Assembly: GCA_033439795.1 (NCBI GenBank)
Contig: JAUTDP010000001.1
Span: forward strand, 3,844,001-3,908,000
Length of the DNA: 64,000 nt
DNA from: Sordaria brevicollis
Taxonomy: Eukaryota; Ascomycota; Sordariomycetes; Sordariales; Sordariaceae
Reading direction: 5' to 3'
The notes below the pieces were generated by a model. That model was not told where the DNA came from, made no database searches, and saw only the letters and a program-made list of their open reading frames with translations. How positions within the stretch are numbered: the stretch's first letter is position 1; every line of letters starts with the position of its first letter. Positions 24,221-36,474 of the stretch are shown in pieces. The translations under genes and the position numbers were made by a program.

Positions 24221-27200
24221 CAATGATGGCCGAACGAGTTCAGCATAGAGTAGAACATGTCAGAATTTGAGCAAAAATAAGCCGTTATAATAAAAAGAAT
24301 CGACATCGAACAACAGCTCAGAGGAGGCCGCTTCGCACCTGCCTACAAGTTTAGACTCCGAAACTTCAAAAGCCAAGAAAAGCGCATTCCGATCCCGCTC
24401 ACTCCACACTTTCTTAAAAAAGCCTTTTCTTTTTTTTTTTTTTTTTGCTTTCCTCCACCAGGCCACAACAGACAAAACTTCACAGACCCCCTCACCCATC
24501 AACCCACCCGGCCTAAGTAACAACCTTACCGTGCTTACCCCCAGGGGTTCGCGCGCGCGCACGCACGCACGCACGCACGGCAGCCGGTCGGTTCGGTTGC
24601 TTTCCCCCGGTTGCGGTCCAGCCTTCGGCTTTCCCCTCACCAAAAACCGAAAATACCCCCTCCTCCGCCCGCTCCCTTAAAACCCCCGGTCATCGGGGGC
24701 CGGGGGTAAGGGAGGCCTGCTGGGAAGTGAAGGTTGAGAGCGGGGGTTGTTGAGTCGCTTGCGAAGGCAGGAAGGAAAGGGAAAGTTGGAAGTCAAGGAA
24801 GGAACGACTCATCTCATCTTCCACTTGTCCAATGGAGGAATGAACGAAAAGAAACGAACACAAGAGGGACAGAGGCAAGGACCATCCATCTCTGGGAAAG
24901 AAGGAAGGAAGAATTGGATTGACGAAATGCGAAACCGAGCACCTTCCTTCTCCTCAGACATCGAAGGAAGGAGTCGAGGTGAGGAGGACTCTGCGTACAG
25001 TACAGTTTCAGACAGTAAGCAAAGCAGTTGACGTGCTCTTGCTTGCATCCATCCCGTTGCCATAGTGGCTGGGGGAACAGACAGAAAATGACAAAACATT
25101 GCTTTGTGGTGGTGAAGGTGGTGGTGGCCGAGGAAACCTAGACCTTGCCGCCGCCGCCGCCCCGGACTATCAGCTAGACTATGGTGTCGAGAAAGGCCAC
25201 AAACACTTTCATCATCGCCGGTCGAAAGAGCTTTCCTTGGCTTTTGGCTCCGATTTTGTTTTGCATGGCTTCGAACCGGAGCGCCGCACTGACGACCAGC
25301 CGTCCCCATTTTTGCCGTCATAATTCAGCGAGAGCGGGCTGGGTTTAACGATGGGTGAAGTTTGACTGACTGACACATGGAAAGAAAAGCCTTGCTTAGA
25401 GAGTTTCTAAAAAGGTTGGGTTTTGTGATTATTTTTGGTGTATTTTGTCTTACTTCTTGTGGCAAAGATGGGCGGACGTTCGACGATCTCGGAACCAGTG
25501 ACCTGTTTGGCGAGGGACAAGCCATCGTTTCGATCAAGTGCCATGTTTTTTGTTCAAAGAGAGACAATATCAGGATAGGTTTGGCAGATTAGGTATGCCT
25601 ATCCGTCTCTCCATCTCGCCATCGCTCTGGTCTTGATAACAATGGGTACTGGTATCAGAACAGATAGGAATCAAAAGTAATGACCTGCCGTTGCTCAGTA
25701 TTCTGGGTATCGCATGGCGGCCGCAAAATGAATGTACATATAGGAGCTAAGTAGATATACATAGACTTCTATCCACACATTTGGAAGGCCTGGAGTGTAA
25801 ACTACCAGTAGTCTTTGATAGTGCATTTTCCCAGGACAAAAACACCGAAAGGACAAACACAACGAAACGATGCCATGAACGATCATGGGCATGCTGGCAT
25901 GCAAAGCGGCAGCACAGCGGCCACTGCCGTACTTGCAGGAATCGAGAGGCAGGCATAGCAAGTGGGAATATGCGGCAGGGCAAAGTATTGAAGGTTGTTG
26001 ACCAGGGAGGTCGAAAACAGGCAGTGAGTGACAAGCCAGGTCGTCCTCACGAGGTTCCTACCGTGTACCGTAGTGGTGCCAGTTGGAGTGGCGAATGGCA
26101 CAATCATCTTATGCCGCTCACCTTCTTTCTGATAAGCTTGTGCCCAACGGCACTGTATATGTGCTATGCACCACCAGCTATATATGCGGGGTGTTGAGCG
26201 GCAACTTCAATTCTTCTGGTGAAGGGACTCGCAGTCACGACCGTTTCTAAATCTGGTTTATCTTCGGAACAAAACAGCGACAGCAACGATCGGTGGGAGA
26301 AGGTTTCGGTGTCGGGATTCAAAGTCCCGTCCATCATAAGCACAGTGATCTCGCGTCAGCCAGGCCTGCCGGCCAATGTGAAGAACTGGTACCCTCGTCT
26401 TTTGACTTTGTCGATAGAGGTATACTCGCGTGTGAGCATAATATTACCGTCCGCCCGGTCTCATGACTCGGGGAAAGTTGCCTCTGCCAATATAGGAAGC
26501 TGATGCCGCATTCGTGCCGCATACGATCCTCAGGATTGAATGGACAATCAATCACTTTCCTGTCCACACATGGCATGCTCTCCAGGAGACCCTTTTGCCC
26601 TAAACTTACTCCTGGACTTCTGCTGCGCGGCGCAGTGAACAACTCGTTCGGCAAAATCAGGAGAGAGCCAAAGACCAGACTACTTAGGAGCTGGAATATC
26701 TGTGTGACACCGGAAACAGGGACGTATATCCCCCCCAGAGAAGCAGAGGGCAAGAACGGTAACGGTAACGGTTGCTTTTGTCCAACATGACGAAGTAGAG
26801 GTTCGGAATGGGAATGAGAGATATCGCGTTCCACAACGCCTTCGGGAGTCAACTCTCTTCTCAGCTCCCGAGCGAGGAACCTGAGCGCATCGGTGTGTAG
26901 AGAGGCGGCTTTTCACCCAGAAGTCCCAACACCAAGAGTACCTTGTTGTGCTGACCGTTGTTTTGACGTTAAAACCGTTGAGAAATTCGGCAGTGGTGAG
27001 GTTAAAAGAGAAGTAGCTGGGGAAGCAGCACCGAGGCACATGTATGTAATGCGAGGCATACTTGCGTCGAATACGTCTGTACCATAGTATGTTAGTCGAG
27101 TCGCAGGGCAACAAGGGTTGGAGGTGCAGTGCACCGCGTCTTGCATCCCCGCACCTTCATCAAGAAGCAGTCCCCTGCTGTTCAATAGCAGACACCGAGT

Positions 27201-29231
27201 GGTTGGTTGGATGACAGAAAATATGAACGACAACCGCGGGCGGTTCCCCCCTTTAGGTTTGAGTCCCTTCCCCCGCCACTCACGAGCTGGTCAACATCCC
27301 CGGCGGTCTTGCATTGTAGCCTTTGGTACCTAGCTCTGTGCCAGACCAGAATTGCCCTCATTCGCAAGATGATTGCAATTCGTTCTCTCCTATGTGCCCA
27401 GCTTCACTATTATAAAGTGATTTCGTAGCTTCATGTTGTGCTATATAGCCTGCGTGGACGAGAAGCGGACACTTTGTCGTGTAATCGCGGAAGATGGCAA
27501 AGATCTCGTAGATTGCTGCAGGTCGGTCATGCAAGGTGAGGGTGTGCAAGAGCACGCAGTAAAGAAACCGGTAGCCGAAGGGGAGAAGGGAGTACCGCGT
27601 GGAAAGTCAAGCAACTCAACGGGGCTGCCCTGAAACTTCTAGCCTCGATTAACTTTGCAGTTCCATCATACCCGCATCCAGCCAAAGCAGAAACCGGGTG
27701 GACGCCCTGCATGGAAGGTGATCCGGAGAGGGACACACACACACCTGCCACGGGCTTCTGCTTGATCGAGTGGCTTCTTGTTTTTACCACACTTCGTCGC
27801 TCTCAAATGTACCCATTTTCTCTCTTTGCCGGCTTGACCCCGTATGCCCAGTTCCTAGAACGCCTGGCCATCTTTTTTCCGTTATCTGATACGATTGTGC
27901 TGGGACATGCCGACCAAGATCTGGCAAGGGCCCGGGTACGCAGGAAAACCAAAAGACTAGCCAGCATTCTTGGTAGATACAACCTCGCGAGGTTCGTCCT
28001 TGTAAATGTGATGCGCTTTCTCCTCGGAACACATGTTCGTTGGTGATTGCTTCCTGGATTCGTCTCGCCTCTTCACGTTTCCCTTGCAACTGCCAACTAG
28101 CCCAAGGGTTTTTTCCCCGGCTACCGGTCCTAACTGTAGGTACGTCTAGTACGGCTTCTCGACCTTCTGGCGGGATCGAAAGAGCGAGGCTTGCGAAAGG
28201 TTGACTGGTTTGTTGACTGGATGATTGACGGTCTCGACTGGCTGACAGGGAGTGGCAGGCAAGGTCAACACCATGGAAGCCATAGGGAGGGGGGTGTGGA
28301 CATGCTTCGCTGCAACATGTATGTAGGCTAATGTAGGACAGCGCATCGGGAGAGACAGATAGATCTTCCATACATGATGGGGACTGGAGAAGCTACTGAC
28401 GCAGTATCCCGCCGCCGCCCGCGCTGGCATAAACGCACGCAGGTGTGTGGAAGAGAACCCTCTCACGCATGGCCACGACACTGTTGGTGGGGATGGCTCC
28501 ATTCGAGAATGAGGGGATTGGGTCTTGGCGCGAGGAGAAAAGAGGCTGGACGACTCGAAGGGCGAGAAAGATAAAATAAAAAATAAAAAATTGTTGTTGA
28601 TATCTTGCGTGATCAAGCCAACCGTCCGGCCGTGCTCCACAAAGATCCAAGTCACTCCCAACCACCTGCGGCCACCATTGTACCGTGTGTGCATTTGGAA
28701 GGGTTCAGAATGCTACTTTTCTCGTGACGGATAACCGAGAATGTTTGGATCAAATTTCAAGAGAAGGAGTTGGCTGGACCTGAGAGTCTGGCTATTATTA
28801 GCGCATAGTTCCATAGTACGTGAGAGGATGATGGACGGATAGCTTCATCCTTCATCTCTTTGAAACTTCCCACGACTAGATTTGGGAATCGATCCGAGAC
28901 CACGGGGACGATGAGGGATGAGGAGGCGGCGAGGGCGGGTAGGTAGTGGGCGGAGGCTCGGAGGGTGCCTGAGTGATGGGCCACAGTCCTCACAAGGCAG
29001 ACTCATCCTCAAAGACAATACTCATGTTCTGGAAATACGTATACAAAACATTGAGTGGTGCCGCAACACCAAAGGTATTCCAATGCAATGAAGGCAGCGG
29101 CACAGCAAAAAGGTAAGGCAGGTATAAAATGACGTTGGACGGGGGCAGCAAAACCAAGGTTAAAAAAGCAATTGAGGTTGTCGTCGGTAGATGCGAACAA
29201 CGGGAGGGCGAAAGAAACAGCAGAAACATTG
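24221..29231. other. gene-free unique DNA
   Basis: Balanced composition with many overlapping short frames on both strands and no frame with a recognisable domain. It holds a T run near 24428-24446, a (GC)n/(GCAC)n tract at 24549-24580 and a short CA repeat near 27734. The longest frame (195 codons, minus, 27784-28371) is low in information and overlaps others of similar length. No tRNA or terminal repeats were recognised. Confidence 0.55.
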
Positions 29232-29236
29232 GAAAG
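29232..29236 (+). other. target-site duplication, left (GAAAG)
   Basis: Directly outside the left LTR of the copia element. An identical GAAAG occurs at 34784-34788 directly outside the right LTR. Confidence 0.85.
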
Positions 29237-29430
29237 TGTCAGATTGTATGGGGGAATTGATTAATTCTGTGTATCTATGTATAATTGTGGAGAATAGGAT
29301 TCTAGAGCTCTAGTCGGGGGAGCTGGGGGTATCCCTTATTTACTAAGACCTTCTAGGTAACTGGTAGTACAGACTAGCTATATATTAGTTTATACTATTT
29401 TAGCCCCGAATACTACCCTAGAATTTAATA
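29237..29430 (-). repeat. 3' LTR of the copia element
   Basis: 194 bp. It starts TGTCAGATTG and ends GAATTTAATA. It retains the ancestral TGTCA start, which is mutated to TATTA in the other copy. Confidence 0.9.
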
Positions 29431-32400
29431 TACCCCCTTATTCGAAGACTATTTCGATTACCCTTTTGGGGTCGAGAGTAAAACTATTTATATATTTCCT
29501 ATTCCCTTTAATTAATCTACTATTACTTCTCCTACTATAATACTTAAATATTTATCTAAATCCTCTATTTCTAAAGTTTTTTCATTATTACCTACTACAA
29601 CCGGCCGTAATAATTTTATAAATATCCTTAATAATTCCTTAAACCTCCTATATTCTAGTATTCTAAGTACTTTCGTTAATCTATTTACGGGCATTTCTTT
29701 CGTCTTTAAGTAATTAATTTTAAAGGTCTCCTTCTCGATAATTTCCTTTCGAAATTAATATTAATAAATATTAATATACCTTATTTTAATAATAAAAGTA
29801 GGAATTTCCTTAATAAGTATTCTAATAATTTATTAATTATTATACTTTATAGTAGGGATAAGGTCGTTAAACAACTTTATATTTAAAGCTTTAATAAATC
29901 GGTTAATAAATAGTATTTCTTTAATAATTTTTTTAATAATATAAAACTTTATTTCTATTATTAACGTTATAATAATGATTTATTTAGTAATACCCTAATA
30001 AATAAATCTATTATATAATTTAATTATAAATCCTTAAGAATTTTTACGGTCTATTTTATTATCGGTAAACGAAGCGTTTAAAATTACCTTAAATCGGTTA
30101 CTATTTTTATAATATAAGTACTAATCCTTAATTATACGAAGGTAATAAATAACCTTTTTACTAGTATTATAGTATTTTAAATTAGGATTATAATTAAAAC
30201 GAACCAATCGATTAATTAAAAAAGCTATATTTAATTGCGTATTAATAATAGCGTATAATATAAAATTTATATTAATTTAGTAATTTTTAATTTTAATATA
30301 ATTAATTAATCTATCGAAGGGTAATAATTTTTATTATTTTATTAGTACTATAGTAGGTCTATAAATAAATTTTAACAATTTACTAATCTTCTTAATATAA
30401 ACTTTTTAGGATAGTTAGATTTTTCTTACTTTATAATTACGGATAATTTTAATACCTAAAAATTATTATAGCTCTTTACTACCGGTTAATTAATATTTTA
30501 ATTATAGTAAATTAATATATTCTTTAATTTAATCCTTATATTCCTTTAGGTAAATAAAAATAATATCGTTAACGTAATATAATATAAATACTCTCTCCTT
30601 CTTTATAATATATAAATCTTTAAGAATAGCTTTAAATTTTATACCCTTAAACGTTCCGTTTAATTCCCTTTACTATAATAAGGGGGTTCGTCGGAAATTA
30701 TAAAACGTTTTTAATAATTTAAGAACTTTTCCTTTTACTTGATATCTTAATAATATACGTATATAAATTTTTTTATCGATCGTAGCGTTTACGAAGGCGT
30801 TTACCGCATCCTATTAAATAAATTCTATATTAAAACGAATTGTTAGTATAATAATAATTCGGAAGGACCTTTTTACTAAGGTAAAAATATAAGTATTAGC
30901 GCTTATTTTACGTTATTAATCTCTTCGGATTATTAACCTAACTTTAATTTTATTTAAAGTATTATTTTTATTAAATTTATAAATATATACTTATATATAA
31001 TTAAGGATTTATTTCCCTTTAATACGAAGAATATTTTAATCGATTTTAATTTAAATTTTTATATCTTTATAACTATTAAAGTAAGCTCGTTCTACTTTAC
31101 GAAACTTTTCGCTAAGAGGGTAATTCTCGAAGTCGTAATAATTCTTTAATACCCCTAGGAAGTTACAGTAATATAAATTATTTAATTTACTATATTTAAT
31201 CAATAACCGTTATACTTCTATTTTTATAACCGTTTTAATAATTATTTTTATTATTAATTATAATAATTTTCCTACTAAAAAAGTACTCTCCTATAATTTT
31301 AATTTTCAAAAATATTTATCGATTATTTAATTTAATATAATATCCGTATATAGGGCTACTATATACGAAGGAAGGGTATTTAACGGTATTAGGTATAAAT
31401 TTATAATAAAATTAATAATTATTTTATTCGGCCTTATAACCTTGTGGATATCTCCGGCTTTAATCTTTTAAGCGGTTTTTTATTAGGAATTTGGGGTTTT
31501 TTCCTCGAATATTATATTTAGAAAAGGTTTGACTTCGGTATCTTTTAAATAGGGATTTGCTAATACCCTTTAATTTAAATCCTATTTATTTATTTTATTT
31601 AACTTTTTAGCGAATTCTTCGGTAGTTATTATTTTTAAAGTTATTAAGTCCTCTTTAATATTAATTTCGTCGGGGGAAAATTTAATACGTTCGTTGAATA
31701 TTACGTCGCGTATTTAAATAATTTGCTTTGTAACGGGGTTTTATATACAATATATCAAGGAGGCGCTATATCCGATTAAATAGCCGATTTATACTTTAGG
31801 GAAATACTTTTAGCGATATTTCTCTTTCTTTTATACTATATTAATTATAGAATATATTTTATATTTATATATTCGAAGGTAATTAATATTTAATCGCTAT
31901 AATTTTTATTAATTATATTATTAAGTAATATAGGTATAAAAATATTCGTATAAAGATTTTTAATTATAGAAGTATCGAAATAACCGGTTTAGTAAGTAAA
32001 TTATTACGTATATAATTTTTAATTATAAATCGATCGGAAATTTTAAACTATTCTTTATAATATTATATTATTATTTTATTATACCCTTTAAATATTCTAT
32101 TCTACTATTTTATTTTTAAGTATTAGGAATAGAGGGTTCGAATAATATATTTTTTATTCCGAACTTAATTAATATTTCTCCTTGGTTGAATTTATTATTA
32201 TATTCGAAGGCTTTAACCTTAATATTATATTAATATACTAATATATTTATATAATTATATAAAATTAAAATAATATTAATAAATATTTAATTCGAAAAGT
32301 AATAATCTTATATATATTTAAATTATTAGTAAATAATAAATATAAAGTATCGATATTCGTTAATACTTTTATCGAATTCGAGGAAATTTATTATAAAACG

Positions 32401-34589
32401 TTACCCTAATTTATATTTATAGTTTCGAAGGATTCGCTATATTTAACGTCGTATTTTTACTATAGTATAAGCATCGTATTCGACTATTAATATCCCTTTT
32501 AAAGGTACTATAGAGGGGAGATTATTAGAAAACTCTTTAATCGAGGTAAAATCTATTATAACCGCGTTATTTATATTTTTCTTTTTAGTTAGGATATTTT
32601 GTAATCGTACCCTATTAACGTTTTATAAATATTTAAATATTTAGGGATTAGGGTAATCGAATCGGTAATACTATATTTTAATAATTTAAATCGATAATTT
32701 CTTCGTATAGGAATTAATTTAATATCGCTACACTATAAATATTAATTTAATAAATAATATAAATAAATATTCTAAAATTATTTAATTAAGGATAATATTT
32801 AAAGAATAGAAGAATAACCCGTTAATTCTCTTCAAATAATTATTTAAAGGTCGATAATCCTAATAGAAACCCTACCTTCGTAATAAGAAAAAGGAAACGA
32901 AATTAATAGCGAAACTAGGGCAAAACGCGACCTCTTTTAACCGTAATTTTAAATTGCCTTTTTTACCTTTAATAACGACGTTAACTTCCCTAAAATTTTA
33001 AATTTTAATATAGGAATTATTTATTTATAAATAATTATTTAAATTAGTATAATAAAAATAATAAAAACGAATAATTTTATTAAATATATAAAAAGAATTC
33101 CCCGAATTTAAAATAATTGAATTTTTAAAGGGATATTCTTTTCGCTTATTTCCGTTACCGATTTAGAAAATTGCCCTATATTCTTCTTTAAGGAATTATA
33201 TAAATTTAAATTTTATTATTTTAATAGCCTTCTCCCTAATAACTTTAATTTTCTTAATTAAATTAACGTCCTTCGTAATATTAGCTTTAACAGTTTGCGT
33301 AATAGAAGGATATAATTTAAAAGCTTTAAATTTAGCGTTTAAATTTATATATTAATATTCTTTAAGAGAGTAAAGTCCTTTTTTATATACTTTATATATA
33401 AGGAGATCCTTACTTTTACCCTTTTTATTTCTCGAATTTTATTTCTTATACGTATTTTCGGAATTATCCGACGCTTATTTTCGTTTATTTATATTACCTT
33501 TAAATTTTTTATTTCTACTTTATTAACGAATATCCTTATTATTAACTTTTTAATAATTATTAATTTTATTATTATTATTAATATAATAATAAATTTAATT
33601 ATCGATTTTGATAATAAATGCCCTACGACTATTTTTACCTATAAGGGTTATAATACTACGGCGATTATTTATACCCTATTTTTTAAAATCTTCGTATACT
33701 TTTATATATTTTAAAATATTATTTTCTATTTTATTATTAAATTTTTATATCGTATTAGCGTAATTAAGTCGGATAATTTTAATAATAGCGCGGAAATTAT
33801 TATATTAGGATATAACGTTTATATATTCCTTAATTCCTTTAATAATACTGTTATTTATAATTATAACCTAATTTTAAAACTAAATATTAAAATTAATCGG
33901 TTCCTTTTGAAGGATTACAATATTATTAATATAAACCTTACGGGTATTAATGAATTTATTAGTAATATTATATTAAATTCCTTATTTGAAAAGGTTATAT
34001 TAAATTTAAATATCTTATTCTTCTTTTATAACCGAATTTTAAAGTCCGTAATTAATTAAAAATCTTATCCAAATTTTTATAACCTTATCCCTAATTTCGA
34101 ATTTTAGCTAATCCTTCTTTTTATTAAGGTAAATAACTTTAACGTTATAATAAAATTAAAAATTGCCTAAATCTTCTTCAGTAAGGATTTTATCGATTAA
34201 AATATCGTTTTAATAATAATAAAGAATTTCGATAATTTCTCTAATTTTATTTATCGTAATATAAGGGAAACCGGCTTTAAAAAGACGTAATTCTTTATTA
34301 ATTATTTCGATACGGAATTTAGTAATTAATTTAAAAGGGAAATTGCCGGGTTTAAAGTAGAGAAGCTTACGGGGTACGTCAATTTTGCTTAGGAATTAAG
34401 TTTTAATAATATTAAAATCGCATTTAATCTATAATATTTCCTCCTAATGGACTTAATCGTCGCTATCGGTAAGGAAGGGGTTATTATTAATTATTTTATT
34501 AAATTGCTTTGAAGAAGATATTATAATAATAATAGTAGTATTATCGTTATTATCGGTATTAATAGTAATAGGTATATTAGACTATTAAT
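29431..34589 (-). pseudogene. RIP-killed pol region of the copia element
   Basis: On the minus strand a reverse transcriptase box reads Y-V-N-D-I-I-F-I (Y-V-N-D is the complement of 30565-30576). Live copia elements carry Y-V-D-D, so the first catalytic Asp has become Asn. A 60-codon open piece at 29512-29694 is all that remains uninterrupted near the 3' LTR. Gag, protease and integrase should lie toward 34500 but were not resolved. Confidence 0.8.
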
Positions 34590-34783
34590 TATTAAATTGT
34601 ATAGGGGAATTAATTAATTCTATATATTTATATATAATTATAGAGAATAGGATTCTAGAGCTCTAGTCGGGGGAGCTAGGGGTATCCCTTATTTATTAAG
34701 ACCTTCTGGGTAGCTGGTAGTGTAGACTAGTTATATACTAGTTTATACTGTTTTGGCCCCGAATACTACCTTGGAATCTGATA
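34590..34783 (-). repeat. 5' LTR of the copia element
   Basis: 194 bp. It aligns without gaps to 29237-29430 and differs only by transitions. Confidence 0.9.
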
Positions 34784-34788
34784 GAAAG

Positions 34789-36130
34789 CACTAGGTAATG
34801 GAAATGCTCGAGTCGATTTCAGTTTTGCATGTTCCACTTCCTGGTCCCACTTTCCTTTCGTCCCATCTCGCGGTTATCAAGCCCACATCCTGGATCTCGC
34901 ATTGGGGTAGCGACTACTGCAGGCTTGATCGTGACTTCCATCTCATCATGGTAAGGGGTCGAATAAAACAGCAACCACGAACAGGGCAGGCAGGTCGGCA
35001 ACGATTGAACTGAGCAGGGCTCCCGGTCTCAGTAGTATTTTACAATATAATACTGGTTTGCTTGTTAGTTCGATACTTCTAGCCGGGGTTAAACCAGGGG
35101 GTTTTGGAGCTCTCATCGGCCTTCTGAGGGTTTTCGTTTGAAGCAATTCACAATGATCAGGGCTTAGAACGCCACGAAAGCCTCTCTTCTGCTTCTGTCC
35201 GTCCCTCTAAAGCTCCTCAGAGACCGATAAGCATAAGAAAGCCGTCCCCTCCGGCGCCCTTCCGCTCGATGCCTAAACGCTTCTCAACTTTGAATGGCTC
35301 AAGAGAGGAAATGGGCGCTTTTTGGTACCAAGCTAACAAACAAACCAGGGTTAGATGTACACGTCTCGAGACACCGTATGTACTGTGTTGTATCAAACAG
35401 TGGGGTTGAGAAAGAGGGCCGACCGGGGTGGGGGGTCTGCGCTTCGACTGAGCAGTCCGCACTCGCTGCAGCCTCTTGCTTGAACTAGCGGTGAAGATGA
35501 GATCAATGCTAATCCGATTCTGGAATTTCACAGTGCAGCGAACAAGATCGGTCGAGGTACCCGGCTGAGGTGAAGTTGTTGATCTTGAGTTTCCTCGCAT
35601 ATCAAAGATGCGCCAGTTCTACCCCGAACATGTGAAGCTATATTTTGTGAAGAGAATTGAAGATGACTCTGTCAAAGTGCTGATGTAAACTTTTAAGATG
35701 GGTCTCAAGACTCTACTCTTAATGCGCAGAAACCCGTCATCCAGAAGTCCTTGACCACCTCCCGAGGTCTATCCTCTGGTGTTTCTCCTGGTGGCGTAGA
35801 TGTTCTGTTTGTACACAAGTCCACGGTTGGTAAGCTCCAACGTTGTCTGTAGCAGGCTGGACCTATCAACCATCTCGGTATGCGAACAATGGCACTATCA
35901 AACACATCACCAACGAGCCGGAGCATGAACATATGATCTGGAATTCTTCCTTGTTCAACACTAGCAACTGTCCAAAGTCATGTTCCTGAATTATCCACTT
36001 CTTATCTCGTTAACATGTCGTGCGAATTAGCTTCTTGCAAGTGTTCAGGCACATCGTTGACTTGCAGGACCAGATGCCTGGTGTTGCGTTCATCTTGCTT
36101 CCCTGGGATATGTCAATTTTCAGACGTCTA
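34789..36130. other. gene-free unique DNA
   Basis: Balanced composition. Only short frames on both strands (127 codons at most, minus, 35217-35600) with no recognisable domain. Nothing else seen. Confidence 0.5.
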
Positions 36131-36133
36131 TAA

Positions 36134-36471
36134 GGGCCAGTTCGGGTCCGCGGTACCGCAGTAAGGGATAGGGGTGCATTACTGCGCTGTTCTCTCAAGC
36201 ACAGTAATGCAAGAGGAGGCCTTGCTGCGTTAATTCATCGTTTTTGAGCAGTCTGGCAGCAAGCATCGCAGCTAGAATCGAGGTCTATTTTGGCCTCCTG
36301 ATTGGTCAAATTCTGGACTTGGAGAAGGTGCAGATGGTTGCAGGAATCTGCATGAGATTTGTCAAAATGAGCCGAACACACAAAATCGCAGTAACGCAGC
36401 AACGCTACTGCGTAACGAACACTGCAAAGAAAAATCGGCCTTACTGCAATACTGCGGAAACGAACTGGCCC
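36134..36471. mobile_element. 338-bp PIF/Harbinger-type MITE (TAA duplication)
   Basis: Terminal inverted repeats of about 32 bp start GGGCCAGTTCG on both ends and share TCCGC(A/G)GTA(C/T)(C/T)GCAGTAAGG. They are flanked on both sides by TAA (36131-36133 and 36472-36474). A 3-bp TAA/TTA duplication and GGG-type termini are the signature of the PIF/Harbinger (Tourist-like) superfamily. A local palindrome GCATTACTG...CAGTAATGC follows the left end (near 36176-36214). No coding capacity. It is not visibly RIP-mutated. Confidence 0.85.
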
Positions 36472-36474
36472 TAA

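Larger units (their letters stand above)
29237..34783 (-). mobile_element. Ty1/copia LTR retrotransposon, full length but RIP-killed
   Basis: A 5547-bp element with two 194-bp LTRs and perfect 5-bp GAAAG target duplications. The LTR termini are inverted (TGTCAGATT and AATCTGATA, the latter an RIP-altered AATCTGACA). On the minus strand a purine tract, TAAGGGGGTA (complement of 29431-29440), abuts the 3' LTR at 29237-29430. The RT box lies near the 3' end, as in Ty1/copia, where integrase precedes RT. The LTRs differ at about 25 positions, all transitions, and share identical blocks such as GGATTCTAGAGCTCTAGTCG. The interior is saturated with TAA/TAG stops. Confidence 0.92.

Noticed and set aside
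27784..28371. 195-codon minus-strand frame
   Set aside because: Overlaps similar-length frames on both strands, with no domain, low-complexity composition and no flanking gene signals that I trust.
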